Assembly: GCF_020709055.1 (NCBI RefSeq)
Contig: NZ_JAJFCK010000071.1
Location: 1-6,503, forward strand
Direction of reading: 5' to 3'
DNA from: Ruminococcus callidus
GTDB lineage: Bacteria > Bacillota > Clostridia > Oscillospirales > Ruminococcaceae
DNA: 6,503 nt
The position numbers were made by a program, and so were the translations under genes. The notes under the pieces are model-generated. The model made no database searches, was not told where the DNA came from, and saw only the letters and a program-made list of their open reading frames with translations. Shown piece by piece: positions 5,856 through 6,503 of this stretch (position 1 is its first letter; each line of letters begins with the position of its first letter).

Positions 5856-5897
5856 TTTTTTCAAAAAAATCCGCAGGCGGCAACATTTTTTCAAAAA
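5856..5897 (-). promoter_or_regulatory. Paired A/T tracts upstream of the ffs promoter (UP-element-like)
   Basis: TTTTTTC followed by an A run occurs twice, at 5856-5869 and 5886-5897, 30 bases apart, close to three helical turns. The first would lie at about -39 to -52 from the predicted start, where the alpha subunit of RNA polymerase contacts UP elements. Function is inferred from position and composition. Confidence 0.5.
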
Positions 5898-6008
5898 GGA
5901 AGATTCCGGCGCAGGGTGTCCGGTGTAAAATATGGTTAGGGGCACGGCGATTCAACAGAAAGCAGAGGGAATGCGAAATCTTTTCATGATGCTTCAATGT
6001 GCTTGTAG
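5898..6008. other. Intergenic stretch without recognised gene
   Basis: No coding region, tRNA or terminator seen on either strand. GGGGCACGGCG near 5939-5949 resembles a degenerate left half of F1. The remainder shows no clear structure. Confidence 0.5.
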
Positions 6009-6028
6009 GGACACGGCGCGCCGTGTCC
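6009..6028. repeat. F1 family palindrome, copy 2
   Basis: GGACACGGCGCGCCGTGTCC is a perfect 20-bp palindrome preceded by TTGTAG, as at 2489-2508, from which it differs by one base in the centre. Its right half with its flank, GCCGTGTCCGTGAGTTC (6020-6036), recurs exactly at 6271-6287. Confidence 0.82.
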
Positions 6029-6063
6029 GTGAGTTCTCTACAACAAAGAAAAAGAGGAAGTAA

Positions 6064-6250
6064 GGGCTCCCCTGAAAGGGGAGCTGGCAGTGCGCAGCAC
6101 TGACTGAGGGGTCGTCTTTACACATTACATAAAAGATTTCACTAGAACACCTCTCCACCGCCTAACGGCGGTTCCCCTCGTACTGAGCGGTCCCCTCTGC
6201 CCTTTGGGCATCTCCCCACCCCGTGGGGAGTCACCCCTTTCAGGGGAGGC
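6064..6250 (-). repeat. F2 family MITE-like element, copy b (complete)
   Basis: Reverse complement of the element at 2544-2696 and more complete. Both ends carry CTCCCCTGAAAGGGG in inverted orientation (one end with a single flank difference), giving 15-bp terminal inverted repeats that are themselves hairpins; the left one extends to GCTCCCCT/AGGGGAGC (6066-6084). It contains an extra 19-20 bp, absent from copy a, between two GAGGGGA-CCG boxes. No open frame of its own. TAA/ATAA at the flanks could be a target duplication, but the match is too short to rely on. Confidence 0.83.
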
Positions 6251-6270
6251 ATAAAGCCGGAACAGGTTAT

Positions 6271-6287
6271 GCCGTGTCCGTGAGTTC
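6271..6287. repeat. F1 right-half fragment, exact 17-base match to 6020-6036
   Basis: GCCGTGTCCGTGAGTTC repeats bases 6020-6036 exactly. Element F2b lies between the two copies, as if inserted in or duplicated with F1-associated sequence. Confidence 0.65.
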
Positions 6288-6291
6288 AACA

Positions 6292-6503
6292 ATGGCAAAA
6301 TCCGTTGAAAACATTCCACTGGAATATTTTCAAAATCAAGGAGCTGCAAGCGGGACACAGGGCGGAGCGGTCTTGTTCGCTCCGCCCTCGAAAAGCTGTC
6401 GCTTTTCTCCCCCACCTTCTCCGTGTGCCCAGAAGCATGGGCACGGGGATTTCGCTGTCTGCGGACAGCGACTTAGAGGGCACGTGCCCTCTAAGAACAC
6501 CTC
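6292..6503 (+). repeat. F3 family multi-hairpin element, copy B (cut by window end)
   Basis: Same order and orientation as the element at 2708-2988. Hairpins: H1 6305-6333, H2 6360-6387, H3 6390-6407, H4 6425-6444, H5 6454-6469, H6 6472-6495; the window ends before H7. H4 is GTGCCCA/TGGGCAC here against GCGCCCA/TGGGCGC in copy A, a C-G to T-A pair exchange. The region between H1 and H2 (6334-6349) is unlike copy A. Confidence 0.85.

Overview
The window reads as chromosomal DNA of a moderately GC-rich gut anaerobe of the Bacillota, most like a Ruminococcus-type member of the Oscillospiraceae. The reasons are the conserved gene block (small SRP RNA, dnaX, ybaB, recR), a Thr/Glu-rich SpaA/Cna_B surface protein, and intergenic DNA filled with short palindromic dispersed repeats. 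The genus is an inference from style; no species can be fixed from the sequence alone.

Layout. Bases 1-2255 (+) hold the 3' part of a large cell-surface protein: a Cna_B/SpaA-like domain, about 400 residues of Thr/Glu/Ala/Pro tandem repeats, a second Cna_B-like domain, and a C-terminal membrane anchor with a degenerate sorting-like motif. A strong intrinsic terminator follows at 2301-2348. Bases 2394-3014 hold no gene but a string of hairpin-forming repeats. Bases 3076-5788 (-) hold the housekeeping cluster, transcribed right to left: SRP RNA (ffs), dnaX (clamp-loader tau subunit), ybaB (nucleoid-associated protein) and recR (recombination mediator), ending in an intrinsic terminator at 3023-3066. 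One clear sigma-A type promoter (5824-5852) with A/T tracts behind it lies upstream of the SRP RNA; no other good promoter was seen, so the protein genes are probably read through from it. Bases 5898-6503 carry the same repeat families again, up to the window edge.

The genes work in replication and repair (DnaX loads the sliding clamp; RecR with RecO/RecF mediates RecA loading; YbaB binds DNA) and in protein export (SRP RNA with Ffh). The order scr-dnaX-yaaK-recR is the same as in Bacillus subtilis, so the block itself is ordinary.

The least ordinary content is the repeat DNA. Three families, called here F1 (20-bp palindrome), F2 (about 150-190 bp, MITE-like) and F3 (about 280 bp, a chain of eight hairpins), occur on both sides of the dnaX-recR cluster in the same order, with F2 inverted. 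Comparing F3 copies shows stem changes that keep pairing, including two compensatory pairs and two one-sided changes tolerated only as G-U pairs on the minus strand. This suggests a structured RNA or hairpin element rather than a protein. Family names and the RNA idea are mine, made by eye from two or three copies.
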